Below the pieces are notes generated by a model. That model ran no database searches. It was not told where the DNA came from and worked only from the letters and a program-made list of their open reading frames with translations. The position numbers and the translations under genes are program-made. This document shows, piece by piece, positions 24,941 to 36,002 of a DNA stretch of 64,000 bases. Each line of letters starts with the position of its first letter. Positions within the stretch are counted from its first letter, which is position 1. Source of the DNA: Haberlea rhodopensis (Eukaryota > Streptophyta > Magnoliopsida > Lamiales > Gesneriaceae). Where the stretch lies: the NCBI GenBank assembly GCA_907163345.1, contig CAJQUN010000004.1:16273235-16337234 (forward strand), given 5' to 3'.

Positions 24941-25800
24941 CGTTGAACGATCAGCCCGATCCCTTAGATGCCGCTTTAAAAATGGTGCTATCGAAGTTAT
25001 CTGTTATTGTCAGGTATGCATTGTATGTGTTGGTCGTTGCTTCAATTAGATTGAGGCAAGTATGGGGTAATTGTTTGATGTATAATGCCAAATTGTGAAC
25101 AATATTCATCAAACAGTGTGCCATTAGAATACTCTTTGTTAGTTTGTCAAGTTGATTTTCAACCTCATTCTTATAATTCATAAAAGCCTCAAGTGCTTCA
25201 TCTTTACTTTTTAAAGATATACATAACAATATCTTGTGCAATCATCGATAAACGTTACAAATTTATTTTTTTCTCCTCTAGTTTGCACAAACTTTAGATC
25301 ACATAGATCTGTATGAATTAATTCTAGAGGAGTTGTAGTTCTTTCCACCGAATGAAATGGTACCTTGGTTATTTTTGCTTCAATATGAACTTCACATCTT
25401 TGTGTTGGATCAACACTGAAAGTAGGCCATATATTCAACTTTTGTAAACGTCGAAGAGTATTAAAATTTACATACCCTAAACCTACATGCCAAATATTAG
25501 AACACTCAATCAAGTAAATAGAATCATTTACTTTATTGATTTCAAACTTGCGGTGAACTGTCATTACATTCATTTTGAAGGGGCTATTCACAAGATACCC
25601 ATTCTCTATGAAATGACCACTTTTAGTAAGTACAAACCTGTTGGAATCAAAAAAAAGTCTAAAGCCATTCTTGCCCCCACAACGACCCCGACACTAAGTT
25701 CTTTCTTATGTCCGGTGCATGAAGTGCATCCATCAAAGTCACTTATTTGCCGGATGTTATTTGCAACACCAACTTTCCAAGTCCAATAATTTCAGAGGTA

Positions 25801-26905
25801 TAATAGGATCGGTCCGGAGTGTTTAGAGGGGGGGTGAATGAACACTCCTTTAAAAATTAATCCTTATTGATTTCTCTCGGGTTAGTGAGTGAAATCTATT
25901 TCTTAATCAACTTCTGAGCAGAACAGACCACTGAATATAAAGTGCGGAACGGTCTGTTCTTGACTAGTGAGAAAGACTTGATGGCTTAGTAAGTGTAACT
26001 CAGTACGGAATGAGAATAGACAGGATATGTTTCTGGAAGTTCGAAGGAGAATCCTTCTATGTCTCCCTTCTTCCAATTAAGGAAGGATTCACTAGAAGAC
26101 TTTGAGTAATACAACTACTTGTACAACCCCGATTCAGCTGGATTTATACTACTACCAGACTGAAACTCCTAGTCTCTCGATCTGTTCAGACACAAACTGT
26201 CTGACAATTACAATAGAATCTCACTCTTCCATTTTAGTATAAATACAAGAGACAGGATGATTTTGTCTATGCACACAATGATCCTATGACGATCAAATAT
26301 TACAGTATGCTGTGCTTATGAAAACTTTGAGCAGACTGGTAAGCTGAATATCTTTTAATAACTGTTCTGCTCAAGAATGTCTAGACTTGTAAGCTTGTGG
26401 TGTTATGTTTTCTTTTTTGTTTCTTGATTGATCAGTCGTCCTCTTTGAGCTCTCTAGTTGCATCCTTATATAGTCGTTTATACCAACGACACTATTTCAT
26501 TTTCTGTGCAACTCTTGACTCTGTTCATTCTCTGAACAAGCTCCAGTCTTATTCTTTTAGGCACTTTCCCTTCTGGTCTGTGCTTTCGGCGTCTGTCAGG
26601 TAGGCTCTCCTTTGTCTTCTTACCTTTTAAGATAATCTTCAGTCCTTGGTCTTTTTCAGCATTAATTGCATCATTAAACGCTTCAATAAATTGTCGTTAA
26701 TGATTCGGACTGAAGAACGAAGCTTATTCAACCTTGTCTGCTCTGATCTTCATTGAGCTGATCTCGTGCTTCGATCTGGTCAGACTGGTTTGCATCGATC
26801 CGTTCTGATTTTGCGATAGACCATATCAGTGTGATCTGCTTTGACATGGTTTTACGGCTTGATCAGTCTGATCTGTTTTGTCATCTTTAAAATCCGGAAC
26901 TAACA
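25801..26905 (-). repeat. Solo LTR of the SIRE-A family
   Basis: 1105 bp matching SIRE-A LTRs throughout (GGATCGGTCCGGAGTGTTTA at the left, CCGGAACTAACA at the right). No internal region is attached and element E coding resumes on both sides. The left end reads TAATAG instead of TGTTAG. The five flanking bases on the two sides do not match (aggta versus tgttg), so an expected target duplication is missing. Confidence 0.88.
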
Positions 26906-27311
26906 TGTTGATAACATTTATTTGTCGGAGCATATGTGCCTTGTAGCGCCCGTATCAACCCACCATTCATTTGGAATATCCACCAAGTTTGCTTCAAATA
27001 TCAAGGATGTCAAGCCAAGTTCAGACATGTCAATTAGCACGGACTTGTCTTGAGTCAAGTTTACTTGGTTTTTCTTTGGGCGCCTACAATCTTTTGCTTT
27101 GTGATTTCATTTCCCATAATTAAAGCAATTTTCTTGAACATTTTAGAGTTCCTCGGTTGTTGGCCTTATTTCTCTTCTTTCCATGGTTGCTTAATTCCAC
27201 AACATCGACTCTTGCCTTCATCTTGTTCAAATTGATTTCCGACTTCAAATTATCTTCTTCAATCCGTAGTCGAACAATCAAATCCTTGAATCACATTTCC
27301 TTCCTCTTGTG

Positions 27312-27950
27312 TAGAACTGTCAAAATGGGTCAGACCCGACCCAACCCGCCAAATAGGCGGGTTGGGTCACCATTTTTAAGGCCCGCCAGCATGCGGGCCT
27401 ATACGGGCTAGCCCAAACGGGCCGCGGTTGGCCCCATTTTTTTTAAAAAAAAAAAATTTGTAATTTCTTTTTTTAGGCTCAATTCATAGATAAAACTCAA
27501 TATAACATTGAAGCATTCGATCTACTATATAATTTTCACTTGGTCTTGCTTGAAAGTTGCAACAAGTATTTCAAAATTGAGTAAAATACTGATTCACTAA
27601 TCAAATTGTTTTAGTAGTAGGGTTAATATCTAGATAAAACCTGAAACAAGTTTCAGTATTCTTCTAGCATAAGTTCCAGGTTCGGCAAGTTTAGATGGAA
27701 TTTTTTTTTTGAAGTTATTTCTTTTTAAAAAAAAATTTAAAAATTTATTTTATTTTTTTAAAAAAATAAAATTAAAAAATATATATTTCGGCGGGCCAGC
27801 CCGCCCCAACCCGCGGCCCGCTTCGGGTCGGGTTGGGTTGGGGTTTTCCCAACCCGCCTGGAGGCGGGCCCAAACGGGTTGGGCCCGTTTGGGCCGCGGG
27901 TTGGGCGGGCCAGCCCGTTTGGGTCGGGCTGGCCCGTTCTGACAGCTCTA
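27312..27950. mobile_element. Non-autonomous hAT MITE, 639 bp
   Basis: Terminal inverted repeats of the type TAGARCTGTCARAAYGGG, flanked by a perfect 8-bp duplication CTCTTGTG (27304-27311 and 27951-27958), which is diagnostic of hAT transposition. The ends are G+C-rich with GGGCC/GGCCC words (CCCAACCCGCC, GGGCCGCGG), and the middle is A/T-rich. It encodes nothing. It sits in the gag of element E. Confidence 0.93.
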
Positions 27951-28500
27951 CTCTTGTGTTTCAAATAATTCTTAAATTCTTTCCACAATGAAGGAAGTGT
28001 CTCAATAACGACTACAACTTGGATCGACTCATTTAGACTCCGCACGAATCTCGTGCAGAAGTACTTGAAGTTCTTGTACTTGACTCACTACGGGTTTCAA
28101 GTCTATCATTTTGAAATCCAAGAAGCATCCTACGACGATTTTCTTAAGGCCGGAAGCTTCCGCCTTGTATTTTGTTTCAAGCATATTCCACAATTCATTG
28201 TGGTTCGGACTTGACAATACACATTGTATAGTGCATCATGAAGGACGTTCAAGATGTAGTTTTGCATAAGAAATCGCTTTGCGTCTGCTGGAGCCCCAGG
28301 GAACAATTTCATCTCCTTCAATGGTAGGGGGATCGCCTTTCAAAACCTTTGCCAAACTTAAACTAGTAAGATAGAAAAGCATTTTTTGTTGCCACATTTT
28401 TAAATCGGTGCTATTGAACTTTTGTGGTCTTTCTCCTTGTGTTGTAGAAACATGAATGGATGTGGATGACTTCTTCCACAACCAAAAATTTTCTTAAAAT

Positions 28501-29261
28501 TGTTGTTGTCGGATGTGTGTTGTATGTGGTTGTCTATGCTTCGATACATAGGGCGTTGGAAATGACGATATGCACGATATCAAATCGAACCAAGTGATAA
28601 ACACTTTGTTTTTAAGAAGATTTTTCCCGCTCACGGTGCACACGAAATATGACAATCTTCTCCCCAGACACAACTTCTACTTGTGATAGTTGCACTACAA
28701 ATCACAAGTTCTACAACCACAAATGTTGCAAACTCTCTTCTTCAAGAACAAGATATGAAATTATGCAAAATGTACTTTGATCTTGCTTTTTCTGTCAAAT
28801 TATGTTGTATGCTTTTCAAAAATCTGATTATGATTCATCATAGGATGTTATATATACTAGGCCAAGAGATGTCACCAAAAGACGTCATTTGGAGGCCACA
28901 ATTCCCGAAAAACCGCAACTGCACATGAAGAACTGCAACTTTTGGAACAAAACTGCAGAGCACGATCGATCGCGCCATAAGAGGCTGATCGACGACGCTT
29001 CTCTTTTTTGCTTCACTACCAGGCGCAATCGATCGCACCATGAAGCCGGATCGATTGCCCCGCACTTCAGTTTAAACCTGCTTCATGGCTTGGCGCGATC
29101 GATCGTGCCAAAAGTGACTGATGGATCGCGCATTCCAGGGTATGCCATATTTGTTCCTTTCTTGTGTTCAATTTTTCAATGCTTAATTTTAATTCATTAA
29201 ACATATTTTTCCAAAAGTATCTACACGACACATACGGGTGTGCTTTGGGGTCGCAACAACA
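28501..29261 (-). repeat. 5' LTR of Tork-like element E
   Basis: 761 bp bounded by the perfect inverted ends TGTTGTTG and CAACAACA. Minus-strand TATA (TAGTATATATAAC) at ~28848-28859. The U3 between the TATA and the right end carries GATCGATC-type palindromes. Gag starts almost at the LTR edge and no primer-binding site is visible, so the leader has been deleted. Confidence 0.7.
28963..29135. repeat. GATCGATC palindrome array in element E U3
   Basis: Five clustered motifs, CGATCGATCGCG, CTGATCGACGAC, CAATCGATCGCA, GGATCGATTGCC and CGATCGATCGTG, spaced roughly 30-60 bp in the U3 of the Tork-like LTR. Confidence 0.75.
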
Positions 29262-29568
29262 GAAGCCGATCACCCCATTGTCACATGTTATTTGATTTCT
29301 TCAGCAATTCGATCCGCCATGGAAGAACTTATACAAGCTTAGTTAAGAGAGATAGTTTAACATATGCTTCTATTTATGTTCAAATACAAAATACATGCAT
29401 AGGCTTTAAATAAAAGGTGAGTAGGATTTATGTTTACATATTTTGGTTTAGAACCAAAATAGGTAGTGTGTTACAACATTTTTTACCTATTCTTTATGGT
29501 ATGAAGCCTTGTTGCTAGCATTATTGTGTGTCCTTGATATTTATATGAACATTTTGTATATTGAGTCA
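29262..29568. other. No feature seen
   Basis: AT-rich flank between the Tork-like LTR and the fold-back element; no coding or repeat structure recognised. Confidence 0.4.
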
Positions 29569-29890
29569 GTGGCCATTTACCCATGTGATTTTCCAAAGGG
29601 GCGGTTTACATCCCTGTATTTTGTGATTATGCAGTTTACACTTCTCTGGTTTGAAAATATGAAGCTTACCTCATGTGTTTTCAAAATATGTATTTTACCC
29701 CGTGAGATTTGCAAAACATAGTACACTGGCCACTTACATGATTTTGTACATATTCACAAATCATATGTGAGTAACTGTCTATTTTGGAAACACATGGGAT
29801 AAACTACATATTTTAAAACTCACAGAGGGTGAACTGTCTATTTTCAACCACATAAGGATAAACTATTTATTTAAAAAATCTCAGTGGATT
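29569..29890. mobile_element. Fold-back MITE with 30-bp internal units (Mutator-like?)
   Basis: The left arm holds about five ~30-bp units of the form TTTACCYCATGTGTTTTCAAA plus an ATATG tail. The right arm holds four or five of the same units on the opposite strand (TTTTAAAACTCACAGAGGG, GGATAAACT). The arms therefore form one large inverted repeat built from small direct repeats, a layout known in plant Mutator-like MITEs. Ends and target duplication could not be fixed. Confidence 0.55.
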
Positions 29891-30779
29891 TGTCGCCAAA
29901 GGTTATTTGTATATTCTACTTCATAAGTTTTACTCTTTAGTTTACTCTTTTTTGCCTTATATTAAAATATTTTTTAAGATTGGCTTTGCCTTAATAAACT
30001 TCTTCAGTGGCTTGTGGCTAATGGAGCGGATCCAATCTAATAATGCCAAAAAATGGGATAACAAGAGTATTTTACCCTACAATCATATCTCACAGGTCTC
30101 AGCATTAGACTCGGTAAATATTAAACAATTGTTACAACCAACTCCACTTCTTAATGGTATGGAATTAGGAAGGAGATTTGTTTATTTTAAAAGAAATTTT
30201 GATTAAATAAAGTGTACTAATTACTTCTTTAGCATGTAAAAAAGTTTTAGGGATTAGCACTTAATTTTTGTTTCAAAAAGCTGAGATTTTCCCCTTAATC
30301 TGTCAGATTCATGGCCACCACTTTAAATATTGTACAAACAATCGTATGCTTATGTGATTTAATTAAATGAACGTTCAATTTGTCTTTCAGCGAAACAAAT
30401 TTAACCATTTAAATAAATTTTAATATGTAAGGGCGAAAATGCATATAAAAAATATACTTGATTGAGGGTTGTTTTGGATTACTATTAAAACATTTTATGC
30501 TACTTTTGTTTAAAATTGGAAAAGTTGCTTTTAAGCAAAAAAATATTGAAAATTTGCTATTAATTTTTTTTAAAAAAAACAGCAAATTTAACTTCAATTT
30601 GTTATAAATCAAACTAAAAAATAAAGAGATTTAAGTATTTTAAAATGGGAAAATTTCGAGCCGTTATTATTAGGTAAAAGATTTTTCGGCTCAGTGACCC
30701 AAAAAAAGTTCTTCCAACTAAGTTTATTTTTAATACAATGACCAAACTAATCTCACTTATCAAAACACTCTGTACCAAT
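29891..30779. other. AT-rich intergenic DNA, no gene
   Basis: Contains one 99-codon frame (29907-30206) with no recognisable domain and low-complexity composition, not called as a gene, and A/T runs at ~30540-30625. Nothing else stands out. Confidence 0.4.
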
Positions 30780-31465
30780 GAGTCAATTTTACATGCACCG
30801 CATGAATCAATTTTGCATGCACCGGATGAGTAATTTTTACACGCACTGCATAGGTAAATTTTTACATGCACCACGTGAATAATTTTTACATACACCGCAT
30901 GATTAATTTTTACATGCATCGCATGGGTCAATTTTACAAGCACTGCATGAGTAAATTTTTACATCCACCGCATGAGTAATTTTACATGCACCGCATGATT
31001 AATTTTTATATACACCGCATGATTCAATTTTACATGCACCGCATGAGTCAATTTTTACCTGCACCCCATGAGTAATTTTACATGCACCTCGTGATTATTT
31101 TTACATGCACCGTATGAGTCAATTTTACATGCACTGCATGAATAAATTTTTACATGCACAACATGATTAATTTCTACATGCACATCATGAGTCAATTTTA
31201 CATGAACCATATGAGTAACACACATTACATGAGTCTAGCGGTGCATGTAATTTACATGCACCACTATAAAATATAATTTTACATGCACTTTTTACATGCT
31301 TCATATGAGTAAATTTTTACATGCACGGCATGGGTAATTTTACATGCATCGCATGATTAATTTTTACATGCATCGCATGATTCAATTTTACATGCATCGT
31401 ATGAGTCACATGCATTACATGAGTCTAGCGGTTGATGTAATTTACATGTACCGCTAGACACAAGT
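30780..31465. repeat. ~30-bp minisatellite (ACATGCACCGCATGA)
   Basis: About twenty imperfect copies of a 28-32-bp unit, AATTTTTACATGCACCGCAT followed by GATT or GAGT. The ACATGCA and GCATG words make each unit partly self-complementary (TGCATGT/ACATGCA). A run of TA dinucleotides follows at ~31479-31495. Confidence 0.9.
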
Positions 31466-32880
31466 GGTGCACTTACACTATATATATATATATATGATTT
31501 TCGAAAGTTTCACATGGTTCGAAGAAACAATCTGCACATTTTTGAAACAATTATGGTTTCCCGAAGTTCCTGATTTAATTCATTGATTTCATTAGAGCAT
31601 AATTAATTAGTTGAATTTCGATCGTTGCATTATGTGCTCCATATTGGAATCTCGTATTCGTCAATTGTACATATTTCGATCGAGTTTTCTTCGACGATCG
31701 CGTCAAGTTGTATGTTTCTTTGTTAACGGCAATCTCTGGACATTACATGAGCGTTCGCATCGATTTTGTTGAGATGAAATCAGTTTCAGGTCGTTGTGAA
31801 TCTATGGACTTCGACGACGGGTTTTGGCAGTTTTGCTCATGTAGTGCATTCCAACTAAAATATTATCATGTTTTGAAAGTTGGAACTTTTTTTCACAAGT
31901 TTGGTTAAGGAAATGGGATAGAACAATTTATTGCAAAGTACAATCTTTTTGTCAACAGTAAAACTACGGGAACATTTGAGGAATAGAAAGATTTATTTGA
32001 AATGCATCTAATATTTGCTGCAGAAATCCTCCCATATTCCACTCCTTCTGAGCTTTGGGTTTGGTATATACACATAATAATTTGGTCACCTCTTAGTATA
32101 CGAAACAAATGATGGGCAAATTTCATTTGGGAGGTTAGCACAATTGAAATTCGATCAGAAGTTAATTGTTAAATCACTCAAGATAACACCCAGAGAATTA
32201 GAAACAATTCACTGAGGGGGAACAATGAATCGACAACAATCACAACACAAATTGAAAATATGATCACACAACACAACCTGAGAAAGTGATTCCAAATGAA
32301 TTACCTCAATTTGTTCTGAGAATCCTTTGCGGAAAATAAAAAATCAGGAACAAATCAGAAGCTTCAGAGGCGGAGGAGGGCGACACAAATAGTGGAAAGT
32401 GGGCAAAGATTTCGGGATGAAGGTGTAGAGCAATGATATTTTAGTCATAATTAATGGACTAATTAGATTATATTTTGATAAAATAGATTTATTTAAATTA
32501 AGTTCTCTAAAAATATGTATTTAGTGTAAAGAAATTTTTTTGAGCTCTTTTAAAGTTCTCCAAGTTTTTGGCCTCCGTCGACCAAGTAATATAATAATTT
32601 ATTATCAAATTTATCGATAATAAACTTATATAATAATTTATGAAGATTTTCATTGGATTCCCCGAAAAAATAATTGTCTACATTAGAGATATGTCATCAA
32701 TTCGTCAATATTATTTGGTTATTGGGAGAAACATCTGTTACCAAAAGTGTCCCTTTTTATTGGCTCAATAATGGAATCAGACTTGGTTTCTTTATCCCTT
32801 TTCCTCCCCATACACAATAAAGAGGTCCATCAATTATATTGTATAATAATATTACTACAACAAGTACAAAATATAATACA
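31466..32880. other. Intergenic; possible decayed gene fragment on minus strand
   Basis: No convincing gene. On the minus strand 32470-32290 resembles a plant 5' untranslated exon (CTCCTCCGCCTCTGAAGC, then AACAAATTGAG followed by a GTAATT donor-like site), and an ATG occurs in the 32040 region, but no protein family could be recognised. The 66-codon frame at 31708-31908 has no known motif. Confidence 0.25.
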
Positions 32881-32883
32881 TAT

Positions 32884-33380
32884 AATGGCTGCATAATTAC
32901 ATAGTTTTCAAGGCCCTTTGATTTACTTATTTTTACCTGACAGGATTTAATTATTATCCTATTTCGGAAATCTTGATATCCCAAGACATAAATTTTTGAT
33001 GGTCTATCAAAAGAAATTTAAAACCTAATCTTCAAATTTATTATCACGCCTCACTATAAGAGAAACTTTTTGTATGAACTGGCCCTGTCATACACCAACA
33101 CGATATATATTTAACATATTTATATAGATACATATTTATGTTTATTGGTGTATGACAGGACCCAATCCATACAAAAATTGATTTTCACTAGAACTTGATT
33201 TCTTTCTTCTTCTTCTTTTTGTTGGCTGCATAATTACATAGTTTTCAAGGCCCTTTGATTTATTTATTTTTACCTGACGGTATTTTGGAAATCTTGATAT
33301 CACAAGACATAAATTTTTTGATGGTCTATCAAAAGAAATTTAAAACCCAATCTTCAAATTTATTATCACGCCTCACTAGT
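32884..33380. repeat. Tandem segmental duplication, ~338 bp apart
   Basis: Block 32884-33056 (GGCTGCATAATTACATAG through TATTATCACGCCTCACTA) recurs at 33222-33379 with few changes and a 15-base internal deletion. A short inverted-repeat element (about 33057-33191) lies between the copies. Confidence 0.8.
33057..33191. mobile_element. Short MITE with inverted ends, copy 1
   Basis: Left arm TTTTTGTATGAACTGGCCC and TGTCATACACCAA mirror the right arm TTGGTGTATGACAGG and CAATCCATACAAAAA. About 130 bp, non-coding. The target duplication is uncertain (CACTA appears on both sides). Confidence 0.55.
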
Positions 33381-33675
33381 AGGGATATTGTATGGACTGA
33401 GTCATGCCATATATATATGACGTCATATGACATATTGACCTTCTCGGGTAAAATCCTCTCAAGAACCGAACCGTCATGTACCGAACAGAGTGGTACCGAA
33501 CATGATGAATACCGAACACGTGGTAGTCGAACAGCTGTTAAACCCTCCTCGGGATTCTAGTAAACGATCAGTAGAAGACCCGGTGATAACCAACAAATTA
33601 ACCTGCGAGGATAAATGTGCATTAATGGGGTGCGGATTTTTCGGGCATACTCACCACATTACCGCCACAATAAAA

Positions 33676-33815
33676 AGATATTGTATGGACTGAGTTATGC
33701 CATAAATCAACACGACATATATATATATATATATACACATGTCTTTAACACACACACACACAAATATATATATTGGTGTATGGCCGGACCCGATCCATAC
33801 AAGAATTTCTCCTCT
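33676..33815. mobile_element. Short MITE with inverted ends, copy 2
   Basis: Same family as 33057-33191: left TTGTATGGACTGAGTTATGCC, shown here in part, and right ATTGGTGTATGGCCGGACC with CCATACAAGAA. The centre is expanded by TA and CA microsatellites. A partial left arm also occurs at ~33388-33420. Confidence 0.5.
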
Positions 33816-34082
33816 CTAGAACTCGATTTATTTCTTCTTTTGTTTTTTTTGAAATAAAAAAATCTGATCTATTTTGTTATCATCTAAATATTTGAAGCTA
33901 TCCGATGATATTAATTACACGTGTGTTATGTATATGAACAAAGAATCCGATCAGATTTATTGTCATGAATAAAGAATCCGTTAAATTTATTTTCCATCAT
34001 GCCTGCTTGATTCGATTAACTGAATTCATCCATGTACTAATCCAATATAAATGATCTAAAAAAATCAAAAAATAAAACAAAA

Positions 34083-34379
34083 ATGTCGAGGTTATTTGTA
34101 ATTTACTTTACATGTTTCTTGTTCTTGTTTTCCGGCAAGTTTAAGTACACCGATTGTTACAAGACGGCGGCGGACTCAGCTTCGAAAATTGATAAGCGGC
34201 AGCTAGTGGGATCATCACCGCCAAACTGTACTGGGAAATGCCAAGAATGCAATCCATGCGAAAGTATTCTTGTGAATTTGCCGCCGGTAGAGGTGGATCC
34301 TCCGTATTATCCTCTGGTTTGGAGGTGCACGTGCCGCGGCAAGTTCTATTTCCCCGACGGCACACCTGTTCATGGTTGA
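34083..34379 (+). CDS. EPFL: EPIDERMAL PATTERNING FACTOR-like secreted peptide
   Basis: 98-residue precursor of a cysteine-rich signalling peptide. EPF/EPFL peptides are secreted and act through ERECTA-family receptor kinases to control stomatal spacing and organ growth. Residues 1-18 are a hydrophobic signal peptide (VIYFTCFLFLF). The mature domain begins near LVGSSPPNC (41-49) and has the family spacing C49-x3-C53-x2-C56-x2-C59, a 22-residue loop, then WRC82-x-C84. The short loop and the YYPLVWRC tail resemble the EPFL1-6/8 group rather than EPF1/2 or stomagen. The tail after the last Cys (FYFPDGTPVHG) is slightly long. One open frame is seen; many EPFL genes have introns, so an upstream exon cannot be excluded. 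No lesions. Confidence 0.85.
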   Translation: MSRLFVIYFTCFLFLFSGKFKYTDCYKTAADSASKIDKRQLVGSSPPNCTGKCQECNPCESILVNLPPVEVDPPYYPLVWRCTCRGKFYFPDGTPVHG

Positions 34380-34475
34380 TTACTCCCGCAAGGCCAACAA
34401 GTTTAAAAGAAAATGAAATATTTATCAGTTATTGTTATTATTATCATCATAGTCGTTATAATGATAATAATGAGT

Positions 34476-34481
34476 AATAAA
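34476..34481 (+). terminator. Polyadenylation signal of the EPFL gene
   Basis: AATAAA about 97 bases after the EPFL stop codon, in A/T-rich sequence. A normal plant near-upstream element position. Confidence 0.5.
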
Positions 34482-34499
34482 ATAATTGTGATTAAAGCC

Positions 34500-35610
34500 T
34501 TATTACAACTTTTACTCCAATTTTTTTTTATTCCTTATGAACAATATGATTTCCAGATGGATATATAGAGTCGGTGTGGAGGACGATGGCCACCAACCCT
34601 TTCCCACAAACTCAACTCTTGCCACACCATTAAAATTTGGTTGCCTTTTTATTTTTTTTATTAATTAGTATATATTATGGATTAAATTTTTTTGCATCAA
34701 ACAAGTGTTGCAACCCTCATCGATAGGGCAGGGCCAATCCAACCGTCCATGAGATTGCACCTAGGGCATTATCTTTAGGGGTAGCATAAAAAAAAAAACC
34801 ACTTTCACGAACCATATTTATTGAGACATCGAACATAATATCACAACTCAAGAAATAGTGATGGCGATAATAAAGAAAATTACATGTTTTTCCATTCTTT
34901 TTTGCTGAGGGGAAACCTAAGCATTTCTATAAGAGGACTGAGATGAAACGAGGTGGGTAATTCAATAGATTTAGGGGGAAAAACTTGTATAAGGATTGCT
35001 TAGCAAGAAAGTGACTGAGTATTCGTGAAATATCATGTTCAAATATTTTTAAAAAAGAGTAATGTTATTATACATTTCAATTTTTATTAATAAGACTGTT
35101 TTCTTTAAGCAGAATATGGAGAGTAGAAAAATGGAATGCAGATAACATCGGGGTTTTAAATAAAAATAAGCAATAATGAGCAAAGATCGTCGGTTCCAAA
35201 TTGAAATTACGTTGGTGATTTTGTGTCGTTGAAATTTCTACTCATTGATATATCTCCAACTTTCAAATTCATGGAATCACATTTAATATAGGAATCCAAT
35301 GCATGGATTAATTAAACATGGGAGGAATCCTATGTAGAAGATTCTACCACCAATCATGTATAAATAATAATATTAACATTCTAAATATATATTCCTAAAT
35401 ATATAGTCAAGTGTCTATATTTAATAGTATTTTTATATTCTTTTACTAATATATTTCTATCTAATTTGCATTTTTATAATTACAAGAGTCATTAAATGAC
35501 GATAAAATAGGAAATATGTTTGTATAGTTAGCTTTTTGGGTTTTTTAATAAATTATCCCATAAAAATAATTAATTTAACAAAATAATCGATATTTTAAAA
35601 AGTTTTTTAA
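34500..35610. other. AT-rich intergenic DNA, no gene
   Basis: 3' flank of the EPFL gene. No coding frame, inverted repeat or tandem array recognised. Confidence 0.4.
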
Positions 35611-35619
35611 GTAACCTAA

Positions 35620-35815
35620 AACGTCATCTCAAGTGGCGACTTCAGTTGAAGTCGCCAATTCGGGTGGCATCTTCATTTCTGAATTAAAAAATTATTGAAG
35701 GCGTCATCAGATATTTTTTGAAAAATATTATTGAATGCGCCATCTGAGATGACGCCTTCACTTCAACAAAAAATAATTTTCTGTTGAAAGCGTCATCTGA
35801 GATGGCGTCTTTAAT
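35620..35815. repeat. Imperfect palindromes GGCGAC/GCGTCATCTGAGATG
   Basis: Four or five clustered units. GGCGACTTCA is followed by TTGAAGTCGCC at 35634-35655, and CATCTGAGATG cores are flanked by GCGTC or GCGCC at ~35738-35758 and ~35788-35808. Each can fold on itself. Located just before the SIRE-F LTR; host element unknown. Confidence 0.7.
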
Positions 35816-36002
35816 AATGTTTTTTTTTTAAAACGTCGGCCCTTCTCTTCTTCTTCTTTCTTTCTTTCTTCTTCCTTTCTCCTATTCCAGACGAAATTTC
35901 CCCCCAAATATTTCCAAAATCCTTCCACTTTTTTTTTGCCAAATTTTCAAAGTTGTTGTGGAGCTTATTTGTTTATCTTTCTTGAAGCTAAGGTAATATT
36001 TT

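Larger units (their letters stand above)
24951..28481 (-). pseudogene. Element E gag-pol remnant
   Basis: Read on the minus strand: gag N-terminus from about 28481 (QKFNSTDLKMWQQKMLFYL), gag middle to ~27960, then after the MITE a RLRIEEDN block, a zinc knuckle at ~27070-27125 with the second Cys changed to Tyr (CFNYGK.NHKAKDC), and the protease WWVDTGATRHIC (~26950). After the solo LTR it resumes with GKLVLQITSGK, a GAG-pre-integrase segment (HVGLGYVNFNTLRRLQKL, ~25400-25500) and the integrase start (LIHTDLCDLKF, FIDDCTRYCYVYL). Sequence after KNEVENQLDK is not recognisable. Several stops and frameshifts; not functional. Confidence 0.72.
24951..29261 (-). mobile_element. Decayed Tork-like Ty1/copia element E
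   Basis: Minus-strand element with a 5' LTR (28501-29261), gag, a protease motif and the start of integrase, lacking RT, RNase H and the 3' LTR. It is interrupted by a SIRE-A-type solo LTR (25801-26905) and a hAT MITE (27312-27950). The gag and integrase wording (PQKFNSTDLKMWQQKMLFYL; CYVYLLKSKDEAL-type) is that of Tnt1/Tork copia elements and unlike the SIRE copies. Confidence 0.75.

Noticed and set aside
24951..25150. A separate gene encoding LMAHCLMNIVHNLALYIKQL
   Set aside because: It is the downstream end of a frame that starts in Tork-like integrase; no independent start or domain seen.
27709..27942. 77-codon frame with GPARPNPRPASGRVG
   Set aside because: It lies wholly inside the hAT MITE and reads its G+C-rich terminal repeats.
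32040..32470. A minus-strand protein gene with a 5' untranslated exon
   Set aside because: The leader and donor look gene-like, but no recognisable protein or second exon follows.
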